The notes under the pieces are model-generated. The model made no database searches and had not been told where the DNA came from. It saw only the letters and a list, made by a program, of their open reading frames with translations. 64,000 nucleotides of DNA from Eopsaltria australis (Eukaryota; Chordata; Aves; Passeriformes; Petroicidae). This document shows positions 50,056 to 61,600 of the stretch, piece after piece (the first letter of the stretch is position 1; each line of letters opens with the position of its first letter). The stretch covers positions 1,922,001-1,986,000 of the forward strand of contig JAVTVJ010000068.1 in the NCBI GenBank assembly GCA_034509425.1, given 5' to 3'. Made by a program: the position numbers and the translations under genes.

Positions 50056-53000
50056 TATCATATTACTAGAAGTAGGACTATGGTTATTTATTATCTCTCA
50101 TGTTTTTGCAGTATAAAGAAATATGATGTAAAAGCACTTCTGAATTACTTGGGAATATGAATTGAATACAAAAATTAGCAGTAGTATCCTTTATAGAACA
50201 AAACTTAGTGAAGGCATTTGGCTTTGAATTAGGTGGCCATGGTACTTAATTGTAGCCATCACTGTATTTCCTCTCACTGGATTAGAAAACTGTACCTGTT
50301 ACTAGAAAAATATTGCAGCACATACAGTGATTGTCGTGTTTTCATACATGTTTAAAAGCGTATTGAAATTGAATGCTGCAATGACTCAGTTTTATTCACA
50401 GAAGCAGGTTTTATCTTTTATTGCATAAGTACCCACAGATCGCAGAGTATGTGCTGTGACCTTTTGGGGTTATTTATCTTCTTTCCTGTATGCACTAGAG
50501 CTTGTGGGCTTTAATCTGTGTTTGCTGAGAAGCAGCCAAATTGCCCCTTCTGTAGCAATCTGTCTTTTGTGTGTGCATGTGTTTGTGTAATCCATGTTCT
50601 GATTGATGTATTAAAGGCTTTGTAGAAAAAATATGAGTCATCTGTATCAGTATTTGCTTATGAATCACATTTTATTAAATATTTATTAAATATATATGAA
50701 GACCTTGCGGGCACTCAGATGCTGTATATAAGAATATATACTTAATTGTTTAGATTTGCTTTAGCCTGTTAGGGGAGGGTGAGATGTGGTGCCTTCTTCA
50801 TGTGTATGTTCCCTCAGTTTGTTAATCCAAGGATTTCAACCATATAAAGAATTGACAAATTGATAGAGATTAAATAAATCTGATTTATTCTATTTTCTTG
50901 TGTGTCTCAGTTAGTCTGAAGGACTCAGGATGAAAAGCAAGTTGCTTGGGGTAGATGAAAAGTCTTTTCAAACACTGGAATAAATAACTGTTTCTGGTAT
51001 GAGATCTGATTATGGACCAGAGAATTGAATGACAAAAATCCCATTGATTTCAGCATCACTAGGGCTTGCATGAATGAAGTCAAGGCAAATGACAAAAAGA
51101 GTGGGTCCAAATTGTGCTTTCAGGTCTTCAGTAGTGGTGTAAAATCTGAAGTTCACAGTTAAAAAATTCCGCGTGAGACAGACTTCTTTCCATGATTACA
51201 TTGTTAGTTGTTTTAAAACTGTGTTGTTCTTAAGATTGCACACTCTTCTGTCTCTCCCTGTAATATGAGTGGCAAAGAAGTTGGTAATTTTGTCCTGAGT
51301 TTGTGCAACATTTGCCTAGGCATTTTTGAAGCCAGTATTGCTGGTATATAGCTGTCTAGGTCAGGAAGGAAAGACAGCTAGATAGACCAGCTGGAAGGCA
51401 TCACGTAGAGCAATGATAACTTAGTTTATGTTGAAATTTTTCAAAGTGTATCCCAGTTGTTAGTAAAGATTTTGCATCATTCCAAGAGGCAGAATGTTTT
51501 ATTTTTGTTAAAATGTAATAAAAATGTATGGTTTAAGAACTATTAAAGTTAGAAAAATTATTTACTTACAGGCATGCATATGTATATGATTTTCCTTCCT
51601 TCCCCTAATTTATAGTGGATTTATAGAGTTTACCTCATTGGTATAGTTTGTTATGCTTGAAGCCTCAGGTAGAATCACAACCCTTTTTTATCATGCTGCA
51701 CAAAGAAATTCATATTTATAATGAGGTCAAACTAAGCTCAGTCAACTGATAAAATACTGATACAAAAACCTGAGTGTAGTTGGGAACATTGCTTTTTTGC
51801 TTCGAATCTTTGTGTCTCTGATCCCTCATAGCATATTCCATTTTTTTTCCCCATTACTTTCTCAACATCTGTTTTTGTGCAGATTGTGTGAGGATGTACT
51901 CAAGCTAAGTGCAGGCTGTGAAAACATTGTAGAGTTTTGGGCCCATGCATTGATGAAGGCAAGGCACTGGGATTCTAGAAAGATGTTAATTTAAGGGAAG
52001 GAAACAGATAATATGACATCTAAGAAAAGTGACCTTTTGAGAAGTCTGAAAGCATCATGCTTTATTTACTGATGGGAGAAACAAATTTTCATGTATGTAA
52101 AAGACTGATGCCAGGGGAGAAGCAATAATATGCTTTCTATTCATAAGGGATAGGACAAGAATTTCAACGTACAGCTAAAAGAATGTGGGTTACATACTGA
52201 AAAGAAAGAAAGACAAACAGAAGACAGATAAAGAATGAGCAGAATACTTTTGAGCAGCGAGAATTGTGAGCTTCAGAGTAGTTTACTTGGAGACTGAGGA
52301 ACATATTGGAAAACTGTCTGGATTATGTTGGAATGGGGCTTGGGGTATCTGACTTCTTCAGATCCTCCTCTGTACCTTTTTTTTCCCCATTGTTGGTTTT
52401 GTTGTTGTGTTTGTTGTTTTTAGGTAAGGACTTGCTTTCCTTAAGCATCTATAACCTATAGTATGAATATATGATTGTCTGAAGTTCACATTTTTATTTA
52501 CAATAACATTTTGCAGGCCAGTAAGCCCTGCTGTCCAGTGGATATATGTATTTTGGTATTTATGATCTGCAAATTAAGATAATCTTTGTACAGTTCCTGC
52601 TTCTGTATGCTGGAGGAGTAGCTGTATGCCTAATGAAATGGTTTCCTACGAAGCAATCAAGAAACAGTTTTGTTTCAGAGGCCAGTTCTGCTTCTTCACT
52701 TAATCCCTTTTCAGATGCACCCTTAGAGTACAGGTGGTGTTAAGAAGGAGATGAATATCTGGAAAATGGCAATTTAGGGGCATGAGATGCATTGACATTC
52801 AGTCTGGGCATGTACTTGCAGCCTGTGAGTCAGCAGTGTCAAACAACCATGCAGCAGAAAAGAAAATGATGAAAAGGACAGAAGTGACAAAATGAGTGCA
52901 AATTATGTAATCAATGTTTCTCTTTTTATCAAAATAATTATTTCAAACCTGAATGAGCTTTGCCAGCTAGTGGTAACATTTTGAAGTATAAGAGTAATAA

Positions 53001-54367
53001 GCATTCACTGGATTTTGTTAGTATTGATATAATTTTCGGTAATGCTGTGTTAATATCTAGGTGACATTTATCACAGCTGCTAAGTAGTAGAACTACTGAA
53101 AAAGGTTAACATTTTTTTAAAGATATGCATGAAAAGAAAAGCCTTTTTATTATATTAAATGAGATTATATTGGGGAAATGTGTTGTTGTTACCAGATGGA
53201 GATGCCTTGTTTCCATGTAGAAGGGTTCGGTGACTTATAAAAAATGGGGAATCTCTTTCTAATGTTGCTGTGTGATCCTCTGTGGTTTATTACTACTAAT
53301 TTACTTATCTTGGCACTGATTCATATGTCCCAGTAATTTTAAGGTCATGCAGGACCATTATATCACATGGGTTAAACTCTGTATAATATAGGCTTTTTCT
53401 GAATTTATGCAGCTACCTTTCTATTAGGCTGGTACTTACCATGGAGTGCAGCTTCTAGAAGTGCTTGGCCTTCATTTACAGATGAGGAAGATGCATTGCA
53501 CTCTAACTTCATCAGTAGTTAATGATCCTCGTTGTTGAAAAATGTAATTAAGCTCTTTCCTAATATGAATTTGTCTGGCTTCAGTTTCCAGGCATTGCCT
53601 CTGGTTTCTTCTTCAGAGCTCCAATGTTTTATTCTTAGTGAGATGCTTATACTCTCTAAAGAAGTCACCTTTCAATACTCTTGTTCTAAACTAATCAAAC
53701 ATCTCTTTAACTCTTGCTGTAAGGCATTTTCTCTACTCCTTTGTTGTTACCGTATGGATATGAATTATTTTGGTTGTATTTCTATTAAAAGGTTTAAAAG
53801 AGAACTGCACTTATGCTGTTAACATCTGCCTGGCCACTGCAATACAACATACTAAAATCAATACTGCTTGTTATTTTCCTGTTGATTTATCTAAAGATTG
53901 CTCTATACTTCTTCATTTCTGTGTCATCATCCTGGGAGATCACATTCACTTACTAGCTCACTAAGAATTTATTGTAGATATTGCTCTTCAAAACATGTAT
54001 AGAGTTCTACAGAATAGATTAGAATATTTTATGCCCCACTGTAAACTTTAGATTATTTCCCTGATCCCTCTGCCAGTGATGACTTGTATTAACAGCAATC
54101 CTTTTTCTTCTGGATCCTTAGTGAACTGTTAAATAGCAAAGGGCCAAAAACTGTTCTTGGTGGGTCCTACTTAGTTACAATTTTATGTTAAATAATGTCT
54201 TTTAAAAATTTAATTTTTTTATGTTTGCAAATTACTTGTTTTTTAAATCAAAATAATGAATGAATAAATCATTTGTCTTTGAAAATGCTAGATACATTCT
54301 GTTAGAATTTCTTTCACATTTACTCTTACATTCACCATTTTTTAGCTGTCAACCTTTTTAGCTATGG
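50056..54367. other. Intron 1 segment, nothing recognised
   Basis: About 4.3 kb of AT-rich sequence. Short open frames occur (for example 53532-53822 +) but none has family features or paired splice sites. I see no transposon. Confidence 0.5.
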
Positions 54368-54788
54368 ACTGTAGCAGAGTCACTGAGATAATCAGAGGGC
54401 TGGAGCACCTCTCATCTGATGACAGGATGAGAGAGTTGGGGCTGTTCAGCCTGGAGAAGAGAAGGGTCCATTAAGATTTTACAGCACCATCCAGTTTTTA
54501 AGGGGGGCTGGAGAGGGACTTTTCATGAGGGCCTGAAGTGATAGGAAGTGGGGGAATGGCCTTAAGCTGAAGGAGGGCAGGTTTTGATTAAATATTAGGA
54601 AGAAATTCTGTACTGTGAGGGTGGTAAGGTTGCTCAGAGAGATTTTGGACTCCTCTAGAAGCCCTGGAAGTGTTAAAGACCAGGCTGTATGGGGCTCTGA
54701 CTTACCTGCTCTAGTGCAAGGTATACCTGATCAAAGGTGATCTTTAAGGTCCCTCCTTCCAACCCAAATCATTCTATGATTCTATGAG
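54368..54788 (+). mobile_element. CR1 LINE fragment, sense, 3' part with octamer tail
   Basis: Sense CR1: 'ggctggagcacctctcatctgatgacaggatgagagagttggggctgttcagcctggagaagagaag', 'gggggaatggccttaagctgaaggagggcaggttttgat', then 'gtatacctgatcaaaggtgatctttaaggtccctccttccaacccaaatcattctatgattctatga'. Both the terminal hairpin block and two copies of the ATTCTATG octamer are preserved. It is 5'-truncated and non-coding. Confidence 0.93.
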
Positions 54789-56939
54789 TTTCTGTGTACA
54801 TACATTAATTTTAATGCTGGCAGACTTATATTCGGATACATTAATATAAATGTTTAAGAATGTAGTAACTTAATATCTGAAAGTTGTTTCTCAAAACGAA
54901 GTTTAATAAAGAAATCCTCAGTTTCAGTGATGCTCAGAATACTTTCTTTGATTTCTGAGAGGCCCATATTGTACATACCTGGGCTTAGGTATGTGAAGCC
55001 TGTATATCTGGAGACTCTAAATACCATGCGTTTCCACTTTTGTTTCAACTTAGTGATTTAATTTATTGAACAGTTTATTCAACAACCTAGAAAAATAATA
55101 GACCTCTGCCTGTCATGTTGGCCAACTAACTGATTATTTTGCCTTGTTAAGTATTCGAATGTGATATCTGAAATGGGGGAGCTTTGGAAAAATGTTTCTT
55201 TTCCTTTCTGTGCTGAAAGCTACCTTGTCAGTCCTCCTGTGAACAAATGCATGTAGGTGTGAGCAAGAGCAAACTGGGTTGTGTTAGCAATGGCCAATAG
55301 GCAGGCATTCTCAGAGGGGTCTGGAACTTACTGTCAGTGCCTAGTTGGGTGCTACAGTCCCTAAAAAGTGGGACTTTGGTAGGTTGATTCCAACAAAGGC
55401 ATGACTGTATTGCCATGGGGTTCAGTTCTTGCAAAGGGCAGTTTGGTGTTCCCAGGGGAGCTGTTGGGGAGATGGATGACACCAGGAATGCTGCCCACCC
55501 TTCACAGGGAACTGTAGTGGGAGTCACTTCCATGCTTCTCTTTTTGGATTGATGCTGACTACTGCTGTGAGTTCCTTGTACACAAGGTAGATATTTAAGT
55601 CATGCTATTCTCCCTTAAATGCCTTTGCCTGCAGAAAACAGGTAAAATAGGAAAAATAAAACCCAAACCTAATTTCTTCCCTTGGTGTTGCAATTTTGGC
55701 CATGCTTGTCCTCGGGATGATAGTGGTTCCATTTGCACCTACAGCTCAGCCTGCACACCCTGTATTTTGTGCTCTTCCTAGCATTGGGACATAAGTAATG
55801 TGCTAACAACATACAGCAGCACATGAATATTAAGAATTTGGAAGCACAAGTGAACATCAGTATAAAATGAAAGCCACCAGAAACATTTGGCTTGGAATTT
55901 TTTATTGCTTTTCATTGGTCCCAATATTAAGTTTATTGAAATGTGTTACCCAGTTTAGCATCTGATTTATGTGAAAGACTGTTGGCCTCAGGATTCAGCT
56001 GCAGCTCTCTAAGTGCCTGTGTTTGGGTCATTCTTAATGTATACTGCAAAAGCCCAGGGAATGAGAAACCTTCCCTATTGTCTCTGAGTAATTTTTACTT
56101 TGTGTTTCTCCTCCCACTCTGTTACCTGGATTGTTTTGTTGTGATATGGGCTTCTTTTTGGGCTTTTTGGTTTTGGGGTTGGTGTTTTTAAAATTATTTT
56201 TTCCTTATTTTAAAACTCTTGTGACATCATTACCTATAATAACTGGAGGATAAAAAAAATACCCTTTTCCAGTTGGGAGTAAAATGTCTGATTCATGCAA
56301 TGAGATGCCATTCATAATCGTTCACAGAAAGCTCTGTTAGCCAGTTGTTTATAAACTCTGACATAACAATTGTGTTTAAATCTTATTTTTCAGGTAATTA
56401 TGATGCCAAACATACTTCCAAAGCTCAGGCTTTCTGCATAGTATGCAAAAAATACCAGCGCATAATATTTATTATGTTTGTAGGCCCAGAGGGGGAAGAA
56501 AGGTGCCAAGTTAATGTAGTGAAGGCTGTCTAAATTATTTCATCAGTTGAAGGATGAGGGAACATTTTAATCTTAGAGGCTGTAGGAGTTTGGGAGGAGT
56601 GTTTCTGGGAGGAGAGTAAGTATAGACTGAGATTTGTAGTGATTCGGAGTTTGTTAGTAAAAGCCATGTGGAGAAATTGCTAATTTTGGGCTGATAGGTC
56701 ATCTCTGGCAGTTCTTTACAATCTGACAAACTTGTTTCCTGCTAATTGTATGTGTTCCAATTATGTTTGAAGGAGATTTAATTGGCGTCATTTTAGAAAT
56801 CACATCCGGTAAGGAAGAGTTTGGGAATACAGAGGTTTAAAATTGCTACGTAGCAGCAAAAGATAAATCAGGGAATGTGACTCTAGGGCAGTTTTAAGTG
56901 GTTTGCCAAGGTAGGCAGTCTGGTCACAGATGTGGTGAC
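54789..56939. other. Intron 1 segment, nothing recognised
   Basis: AT-rich. A slightly GC-richer patch at 55220-55540 has a - strand open frame without a domain. The stretch at 56690-56800 looks like a possible conserved non-coding element (see findings). Confidence 0.45.
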
Positions 56940-57329
56940 CTCTCTCCAGGCTCTGCTGGACTCTGTGTATCTGAAATCCTTTTACAAATGACAGAGGGAT
57001 ATTCCATACCATTTGACCTCATGCTTGGTGTATAAAGTGGAGGGAAGGAGGAGGCAGAAGGTTGTTTGGAGCTATGGTGTTTGCTTTCCCAAGTCACGAT
57101 TGCCTGTGATGGGGCCCTGCTGTCCTGGAGATGCCTGATCATGGGAAGCAGTGAATTACTTCTTAGTTTTGCTACCTTGTGTGCATGGCTTTTGATTTCT
57201 TTATGAAATTTTATTTATCTCAACTCGCGAGCTCTCTCTTATCCTTCCAAGTCTCCCTGATCCTGCTGGTGGGGCAGTGAGTGAGTGGCTGCCTTGGGCT
57301 TGGCTGCTGGCTGGGGCTAAACCATGACA
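56940..57329 (+). mobile_element. Endogenous retrovirus LTR fragment, decayed
   Basis: This looks like the promoter-to-3' end of a bird-type LTR in sense orientation. Landmarks in order: 'agggatattccataccatttgacctcatgc' (a decayed CRE region), TATAAA at 57031-57036, a purine-rich leader, 'gtgtttgctttcccaagtcacgattgcc', 'gccctgctgtcctggagatgcctgatca', 'ttatttatctcaactcgcgagctctctc', and the terminal block 'ctgctggctggggctaaaccatgaca' ending in CA at 57329. I recognise this arrangement from common avian LTRs. No primer-binding site or viral gene follows, so it is a solo-type remnant. Its 5' part is missing or too diverged, and the left edge is approximate. It carries no viral coding sequence. 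Confidence 0.7.
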
Positions 57330-58539
57330 AATACTGAAGAGGAGTTCACTTAAATCAGAGGTGAACAACCCAAGTGCTGTGATAAACTGGCTCCTGGTAT
57401 AACAGGAGTTTGTGTGCCCCTAGAGGATGGTGACTTCAGTCAGGGCAGACTTGCCTCTTGGAGAAGGTAAATGTCACCAGCTGGTCCATGTGTAGTCCTC
57501 CCAAACTATAGGAAGTTGGTAGCAGGTTCATCTCAAGCTGTGGTTCACAGTTCCTTCCTCTGAATGGCACATGGTGAGGATGGGGAACAGTCTATCACAA
57601 TATGCTCTTTGGAATATGGTTTGAAATTACTGAGCCATCATCTAAATCTCCCTGAAGCCAAGTGTAGGGCTTCATAGTTATGCAATTTTCTCTTTATATA
57701 AGTTCTTTGCTTTCTCATTTCCCCTTCCTCCTTGTAAACAAAATAGAGAATGATGAACACAATTGAAAGAAATATGCTTTGGGAAATGGAAAGCGGGAGA
57801 AGTAGACAGAAATCTATTTTAAACCCACCAGTATTATAACTGAAACAATGGAGTAAAATGTTAACTTGTTTTTGCAAAACACTGCCTTAAGTTGGCTGCT
57901 TACCCAAGAGCTGAGTAAGGAACTACCCTTTCTAGATAATAAGTCATCTAATAAGACAGACTTTTATGACATACTGATTTTAGCTGATAAATTGGATAAG
58001 CAGTTATACTTTTATTTCAGGATTTAAATAGGATTTATATCTCATATGTTAAGAAGACATTTGTTTTGATGCTGTGTAATGCAGTGGTTTGCATGGTATG
58101 CTTCCTTCATTGCTACTTCTTTTACCTGCTCTTTGCTGAAATACCAACCATCAGGTTTTACTTCTATTCATTTAAAACCATGAGATTTATTTTAAAAAGT
58201 GCATGTGCATACATCACAGCTAAGAGTGAAGGCTCGTGGGCTTATATTCCTTATACTCTTTTAGTCATATGTTTTAAAGGAGCAAGCAGGAGAAAAAGAG
58301 ATCAAAATGAAAATTGAGAAGCAATCAACTAAAATTCTTTTAATGAGAAAATTAGAATTTATAAACATACTGTATAACGGAATTTTTATTTAATGCGAAT
58401 CTCTTAAGTGTAGTTTAAATATTAAGAATAGGTAAGTAAATGTGAGACTAAAAGGTGACCTGTTTTGTAAATATGGATGAGACTATAATGAATGTATTAA
58501 GTGTGGAGAAAGATAAACCTGGCATCCTACCTAGCCACA
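57330..58539. other. Intron 1 segment, nothing recognised
   Basis: About 1.2 kb between the LTR remnant and the next CR1 copy. AT-rich with no exon, RNA gene or repeat that I can name. Confidence 0.5.
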
Positions 58540-58668
58540 GGGCCAGGTTGAATGGGGCTTTAAGCAACCTGATCTAGTTGAGTGGCATCCCTGCCCGTGG
58601 CAGGGGAATTGGAACTGGATGATCTTTAAGGTCCTTCCCAACCCAAACCAATCTGTGATTCTAGGATA
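58540..58668 (+). mobile_element. CR1 LINE 3' tail, short fragment
   Basis: Sense CR1 tail: 'ggggctttaagcaacctgatctagttgagtggcatccctgcccgtggcaggggaattggaactggatgatctttaaggtccttcccaacccaaacc', then a decayed 'tgtgattcta' octamer. It is a well preserved last 130 bases. Confidence 0.93.
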
Positions 58669-61600
58669 AATGAAAAAAAGGAATATAATTTTTGTTGTAC
58701 ATTGGAACTCCTAAGGAAATGTTTGAATCAAAGAATAGAAGTGCTGGGAGGTGAGAGCACCTGTGTACCTGAGGGAAGGCAAGACAGGAAGGGCTACAGA
58801 AATGAGGAGTAGCTACACTGATGTTAATGCAGTTATATCTAATGCTGGGAGTGCACCAAAGGAAAGTTAACTCTGGAGAGTTTGTATGCTAGAGGAAGCC
58901 TTTACTACTTAAGGCAGTAGTGGAGGAGAACTTGAACAAGGACATTAAAGATGAGCTAGAGGATGTCCAGATTTAACCAGACACATGTAATCTCATCATA
59001 AGGATGGGACTGAATCTTCAGATCAAACTACCATTGTAAAGCTGGTAGGATTTTTAAATTATTATAATTTTTTTTTGTCATTAGTCAGATAAAACCTTCC
59101 CATCTCTCTTGCCTCTGTTATTAATTTGAACACTTTACTGCAAGCAGGATGTTTTAACTGTTTACTACTTTCTATTCTAATACCCTAAATTATGTGCACA
59201 TTTTAGCTCTACCTGTTACAATTGAATTATATGGTAAGTAATATATTTGAGAGCTTTCAAAGCTTGGCTTTAAAAAATTAGGTGTCCTCTTTGTCAAGTC
59301 TAGGAATGCCCTACCTATCTGTGGTCAAGGTGTGTTGTATGTTTCTTGTATATGCATCTGTGTGAAGTTGTGAATTCTTTGACCTCAGCAATGTTTCCCT
59401 GCCAAGTGGCTGCCCATTAAATTATGAAATGCCATGTGTCCAAATTCTCTGAGGAGTTGCATGGCCTCACTTCCAACTTCCAAAAAATATTAATTATTTT
59501 TTTTATGTGAAGAACATCATAAACTTTGATAATAAATAGCCAGTTTAATTTGCTTATCGCTGCTTCTCTAGATAGAGAGCATTGCTCTTCTTTTGACCAG
59601 TACACTATAAGAACTGTAAGACCTAGTGATTAATTATTATCAGAAGGAATTTAGTCTAGCTATCTGTAGATGAATCCTGAAATGTTTGGTTTCTAATATG
59701 GACTTTTTTCCTGGTATTTATATTGTGGTGTGGCAGTGAAGGATCTTTATTCTTGTGCCTAAGGAGCTTTCTGTCTTGACTCCATTTCATAATGGATATT
59801 TGTACTTACTTTATTTCTCTTTAGCTATTCAAACTGATGCCAAGGTACTGAATATATATATCTGATACTTCTGAGTGGCATTGTTTCTGTAGTGATGGGG
59901 ACATAATTCAAAACTTTCTCATATACTTGTCTGTATGATTGTTGTCTGCCGTGTTTCTAAATGAAGAGTTAACTTACAGAATTTATAAAAAAGTGCTTCT
60001 ATAATTCTGGGGAAAAAGAAAGCTAGTATAAAATTAGTCAACACTGATTCTTGCAAGGTGACAGTGAAAGTTCACCTTTGGGTGTGTTTTTTCTGAGTAT
60101 AAATTAAAAGTTACATATTTTAATTTTGTAAGGGTGTGATAGAAATAATTATTCTTTATGTTAGCCAAACTCCCAACAAGCACCAGTGCATATTAGGAAA
60201 AGGAAAATGCTAATCAGTGCAGGTTTAACTCCATTCCCAGAGCTAAATTTCTAAGGCATATATTTTTGGAAAGTTAAGAGAAATGAGTATGAATTATTCT
60301 CTTCTCTGACACGTGCATGAAATAAATAAAAACCCACACTTTTTCATGTTAAGTATTTTGTGTTGTGTTCCAAGATGGAAGAACAAGAGGATGAGATCTC
60401 CCCTACAAAGAGGATGAGTACATTCACAGCAAGACGTGAGCTAAATAAATGGCAGGTCACAGATGTTTTTATTGAAAGTAGCACAGGGCTCTCATATGAC
60501 AGTTTTTGCATTGTTTACATCATACATCTTCCTAAACACAGAAGTGAAGTATGATTTTGTTTTCCTCCCATAAACTTGAGTAAGATACAGGAGAAGAAAA
60601 CATTTTCAGATAAGTTATTGCATTCACTTTTATCAAGTTAATATTTACAGACATTGTCTTAAGTGGAATTTGGAATGTATAGCAGGAATAGGGCAGTAAA
60701 CATGATTTTATATATAAACATGTGTAAAACATATATGCACATTTTCAAAGAAGTCAAAGTACAAAAAATATGGTGAGCTGAGATAATGTTTCAATTATTT
60801 TTAATAATATAACTATTAAATTATATTTATTAAGTTTTACAAAACTAGATATAATTATGGTATTAATTGCCAGAAGATGACCAGATCATAACATTTCTAG
60901 ATGACATACAGAATTGGAATAAAATAAAACTTCTGTACCTGCAGAGCACTCCAGCTGTCTTGACAGATGCAATTATCTTTGGAGATACTTGAATTATCTT
61001 GTGCTGCATTACTGTACTTGAAAGGAGGTTATGTTGGGTAAAACTCAGCACCTTGTCTTGTTTTAGGTTAAAAGATAATTCTGCTTCTGTTTTTCTTTTC
61101 TTTTTTTTCTACCAATTCACATTTACTGAAATCTTCCTCCTTATTTTCTGAAAATTCAGCTTGTTTAAAGTGCTATGAATATTCTGAATTACTTTTTTTA
61201 AAGTATTTTTCCCTTGAACATTGATGTATAAAAAACTCAAAACACCTCTACACCAAGATTTCGTACTTCCAAATTAATTGATTTCCTAAAAGGACAAACA
61301 AGGTATTTTTACTGTCTGCTCAGGAGTTGGTGAATGATGAAGTTAAATGTAAACATGCTCATCATACAGTAAGCAGTGGGTGGTGTTTGGTGTGTGAACA
61401 TTTACTCACTTCTGCTCTGGGTGTGAATGTGGAGGGACAGTGCCCTCTGCTCTCTGGTCTGATTGCCTGGGAAGAGCAGAACCTCCTTGTATCCCCTTGG
61501 TGCTCAGCATTGCACCTGCTGTGTGAGAACAAACCACACATCATTTGGTTTGTCTATATCTGTTTGATTCCAGAAGATGGTACAGTGTGAGCCTCTTGCT

